Assembly (NCBI GenBank): GCA_013202515.1
Contig: JABMRN010000330.1
Location: 1 to 8,335 of the forward strand
Length of the DNA stretch: 8,335 nucleotides
Direction of reading: 5' to 3'
Origin: Candidatus Omnitrophota bacterium
GTDB lineage: Bacteria; Omnitrophota; Gorgyraeia; JABMRN01
Part shown: positions 6,392 to 8,335 of the stretch, piece after piece
Layout: each line of letters begins with the position of its first letter
Position numbering within the stretch: position 1 is the first letter of the stretch
Made by a program: the position numbers and the translations under genes
Notes under the pieces: generated by a model
What the model was told of the DNA's origin: nothing
Seen by the model: the letters and a program-made list of their open reading frames with translations, nothing else
Database searches by the model: none

Positions 6392-7397
6392 GGTCGGTAT
6401 CATAGGGTGCGGATATTGGGGGCCGAACTATACAAGGATTCTTAATGACTTAACAGATGTTGAGATTGGATGGTGTTGTGATTTAGATAAGGAAAGGCTC
6501 GCTAAGATCAAAGAACTTTATCCTTATGTTAAGCTTTCGGATAACTACAAAGAATTAGTAAAGAATCCGGAAATAAACGCTTTTATTGTCACCACCCCTC
6601 TTAACAGCCATTACGAAATAGTGAAGCTATGCCTGGAAAACGGTAAGCACGTGTTAGTGGAAAAGCCATTTACATCTACATCAAAAGAAGCTAAAGAATT
6701 GATAAAAATTATGGATAAGAGGAATCTTATTCTTATGGTCGGCCACGTGTATGAGTTTAATCCGGCTGTCACAAAACTTAAAGAGGTCATCAAAGAGGGC
6801 AAGTTGGGAGATATCTATTACGTATATGCTGAAAGGGTAGGGCTTGGCCCGATCAGGAAATACGCAAGTGCCCTATGGGATTTAGCAACCCACGATATGT
6901 CTGTTGCTACTTATATTCTAGATGAATTTCCGGAGAGCGTGACGGCGGTCGGAGAATATTACATACAGAAAAAGGTGGAGGATATGGTTTCGGTAAGCTT
7001 GAGATTTCCATCACGGGTTATATATAAAATCATAGCTAGTTGGATTGCCCCTGAAAAAATAAGAAGGACAACTGTAGTCGGCTCAAAAGGCATGGCTATA
7101 TTTGATGATGTGAATAAAGCTGAACCCCTTAAAATCTACGAGAGAAGCATAAATAAAGACCTGCTTGATAGCACTCCCGAATATAGCGATCACCAGCTTG
7201 TGGTAAAAATGGGAGATGTTTACTTGCCAAAAGTAGTGCACTCAGAATCATTAAAAAATCAAGTTGAACATTTTCTAAAATGTATCTTGGAAAACAAAAA
7301 ACCGTTAACAGATGCTATTGATGGCTTGAGCGTAGTGAAGATGCTTGAGGCTGCAGAACGGTCTTTAAAAATTAATAGGACAGTAAAATGCCGATAA
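6384..7397 (+). CDS. Gfo/Idh/MocA-family NAD(P)-dependent sugar oxidoreductase (WlbA/WbpB-like role)
   Basis: This 337-residue enzyme begins with a Rossmann dinucleotide site, VGIIGCGYWGPN, with glycines at 5, 8, 10 and 13. The family signature EKP is at 93-95, with Lys94 the usual catalytic residue. WDLATHD (165-171) gives the Asp166 and His170 typical of the substrate pocket. Length is normal. In the family these enzymes oxidise a ring hydroxyl of a sugar. Beside an acyltransferase and a DegT aminotransferase, oxidation of a nucleotide sugar at C3 to a ketone is the likely role, inferred from context. AAGGA (6371-6375) lies 8 nt before ATG 6384, and the gene overlaps the previous one by 8 nt. 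The exact substrate is not visible. The many GYWGPN-type relatives are poorly characterised. Confidence 0.88.
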   Translation: MLKVGIIGCGYWGPNYTRILNDLTDVEIGWCCDLDKERLAKIKELYPYVKLSDNYKELVKNPEINAFIVTTPLNSHYEIVKLCLENGKHVLVEKPFTSTSKEAKELIKIMDKRNLILMVGHVYEFNPAVTKLKEVIKEGKLGDIYYVYAERVGLGPIRKYASALWDLATHDMSVATYILDEFPESVTAVGEYYIQKKVEDMVSVSLRFPSRVIYKIIASWIAPEKIRRTTVVGSKGMAIFDDVNKAEPLKIYERSINKDLLDSTPEYSDHQLVVKMGDVYLPKVVHSESLKNQVEHFLKCILENKKPLTDAIDGLSVVKMLEAAERSLKINRTVKCR

Positions 7398-7825
7398 AAA
7401 ATGTAAAATTAGGAAAGAATGTCAATATTCCCTCTCCCGAACTTGTTAATTTATACGGATGTGAAATAGGGGATAATTGTTTAATAGCGCCCTTTGTCGA
7501 GATCCAAAACGATGTGATAATAAAAGCCGATACAAGGATTCAATCCCACGCTTTCATCTGTTCCAAGGTAAGAATAGGGAAAGGAGTATTCATAGGTCAT
7601 GGGGTCATGTTTATCAATGACAGATATCCTGTACGCAAAGATCCTAGCGATTGGGAGGAAACAGTCATCGAAGATAATGCTGTTATCGGCAGTAACGCTA
7701 CAATAATGCCGTGTAGAATAGGAAAAAATTCCTTAATCGGTGCAGGCAGTGTTGTGACTAAAGATGTGCCGGCAAATAAAGTTGTAAGAGGCAATCCGGC
7801 GAAAGTTACGGGGGATCGAAAATGA
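7388..7825 (+). CDS. Hexapeptide-repeat (left-handed beta-helix) sugar N-acyltransferase (WlbB/WbpD-like)
   Basis: This 145-residue protein is built mostly of imperfect hexapeptide repeats: LGKNVNI, IGDNCLIAPFVEI, ADTRIQSHAFI, IGKGVFIGHGVMFIND, IEDNAVIGSNATI and IGKNSLIGAGSVVTKDVP. It ends in VVRGNPAKV, the typical close of trimeric acetyltransferases. The GVFIGHGVMFINDRYPV stretch resembles WbpD/WlbB-type enzymes, which acetylate the 3-amino group of UDP-sugar uronates. It is shorter than those relatives, as I recall them near 190 residues, and lacks extra C-terminal helices. The ATG overlaps the oxidoreductase by 10 nt and has AGGA (7377-7380) 7 nt upstream. The stop overlaps the aminotransferase start as ATGA. 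The acyl group and sugar are inferred from context. Confidence 0.88.
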   Translation: MPIKNVKLGKNVNIPSPELVNLYGCEIGDNCLIAPFVEIQNDVIIKADTRIQSHAFICSKVRIGKGVFIGHGVMFINDRYPVRKDPSDWEETVIEDNAVIGSNATIMPCRIGKNSLIGAGSVVTKDVPANKVVRGNPAKVTGDRK

Positions 7826-8335
7826 ATATTCCTTTAGTTGATCTTAAGCGGCAATATGCTTCTATCAAAAATGAGGTAAGCGAAAGGATTTCGTTATCTT
7901 TAGAATCTGCTCAATATATTCTTGGGGAAGAGGTAAAAAGTTTTGAGGAAGAATTTGCTTCTTACTGTGATACAAGATACGCAGTCGGAGTTGGCAGCGG
8001 GACAGCAGCGCTGCATCTTGGGCTCTTGGCTTTAGGCATAGGTCCGGGTGACGAGGTGATTACAGCAGCAAATACCTTTATTGCTACGGTTCTTGCGATA
8101 AGCTATAGTGGTGCAAAGCCGGTCCTTGTCGACATAGATCCCGAGACGCATAACATCAATCCGGGTTTAATTAAAAAGGCTGTTACAAAAAAGACCAGGG
8201 CCGTTATTCCTGTTCATTTATATGGGCAGCCGGCAGATATGGATTCGATAATTGAGATTTCCAAAGAGTTTGACTTAAAGGTAATCGAGGATGCTTGCCA
8301 GGCACATGGTTCTCGGTATAAAGACAGAAGAATAG
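7822..8335 (+). CDS. DegT/DnrJ/EryC1 (AHBA synthase) family sugar aminotransferase, 3' end beyond the window
   Basis: Only the first 171 codons are present. The start MNIPLVDLKRQY is the usual opening of PLP-dependent sugar aminotransferases. VGSGTAALHL (57-66) supplies the phosphate-binding Gly-Thr-Ala turn. Then come GDEVITAANTFIAT, the HLYGQPADM stretch (Tyr134, Gly135, Gln136) and EDACQAHGS (156-164). Asp157 should contact the cofactor ring nitrogen and Gln160 lies close to it. The catalytic Lys, normally some 20-30 residues further on, is outside the window. The enzyme would transfer an amino group from glutamate to the keto-sugar made by the upstream oxidoreductase, before acylation by its neighbour. 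The purine run GGGGGA (7810-7815) is 6 nt before ATG, which overlaps the acyltransferase stop by 4 nt. Confidence 0.92.
   Translation, partial: MNIPLVDLKRQYASIKNEVSERISLSLESAQYILGEEVKSFEEEFASYCDTRYAVGVGSGTAALHLGLLALGIGPGDEVITAANTFIATVLAISYSGAKPVLVDIDPETHNINPGLIKKAVTKKTRAVIPVHLYGQPADMDSIIEISKEFDLKVIEDACQAHGSRYKDRRI

Noticed and set aside
1..8335. CRISPR arrays, tRNA or rRNA genes, insertion sequences, transposase or recombinase genes
   Set aside because: None seen. Coding sequence fills nearly all of 180-8335, and no spaced direct repeats or RNA-gene signatures were found by eye.

Overview
The window is one side of a bacterial cell-surface polysaccharide (exopolysaccharide or O-antigen type) biosynthesis locus. 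All nine genes lie on the + strand, packed with 4-13 nt overlaps or gaps of at most about 40 nt, and I see no terminator between them, so they look like a single operon. The DNA is AT-rich. Nothing here fixes the taxon: the gene families are widespread, and my guess of an uncultured Gram-negative-type bacterium (something like Omnitrophota) rests on overall gene style only.

Layout. Positions 1-179 hold no complete gene. They contain a 112-nt, almost perfect inverted copy of an internal piece of the first gene, then a short leader. Next come an O-antigen ligase/polymerase-family membrane protein (180-1457), a GT4-type glycosyltransferase (1477-2631), a polysaccharide deacetylase (2628-3599), a FemAB/GNAT-like acyltransferase (3602-4540), a small YkgJ-like cysteine-cluster protein (4581-5138) and a GT39/ArnT-like membrane glycosyltransferase (5126-6391). 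The last three genes are a nucleotide-sugar cassette: a Gfo/Idh/MocA oxidoreductase (6384-7397), a hexapeptide-repeat acyltransferase (7388-7825) and a DegT/DnrJ/EryC1 aminotransferase that runs off the right edge (7822-8335).

How the genes may work together. The last three match in kind and order the oxidation, acylation and transamination enzymes of WlbA-WlbB-WlbC or WbpB/D/E type pathways. They would make an N-acylated amino sugar on a nucleotide carrier. The GT4 enzyme would add sugars in the cytoplasm, and the GT39-like protein would add a sugar from a lipid-phosphate donor at the outer face of the membrane. The ligase/polymerase would polymerise or transfer the glycan, and the deacetylase and FemAB/GNAT-like protein would trim or decorate it. 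The YkgJ-like protein has no obvious job in such a locus.

The most unusual signal is the inverted repeat at 13-124 / 867-978. It may be an invertible or rearranged segment affecting the polymerase gene, a remnant of a second copy, or an assembly or amplification chimera. The sequence alone cannot decide, because the left arm ends only a few bases from the window edge.
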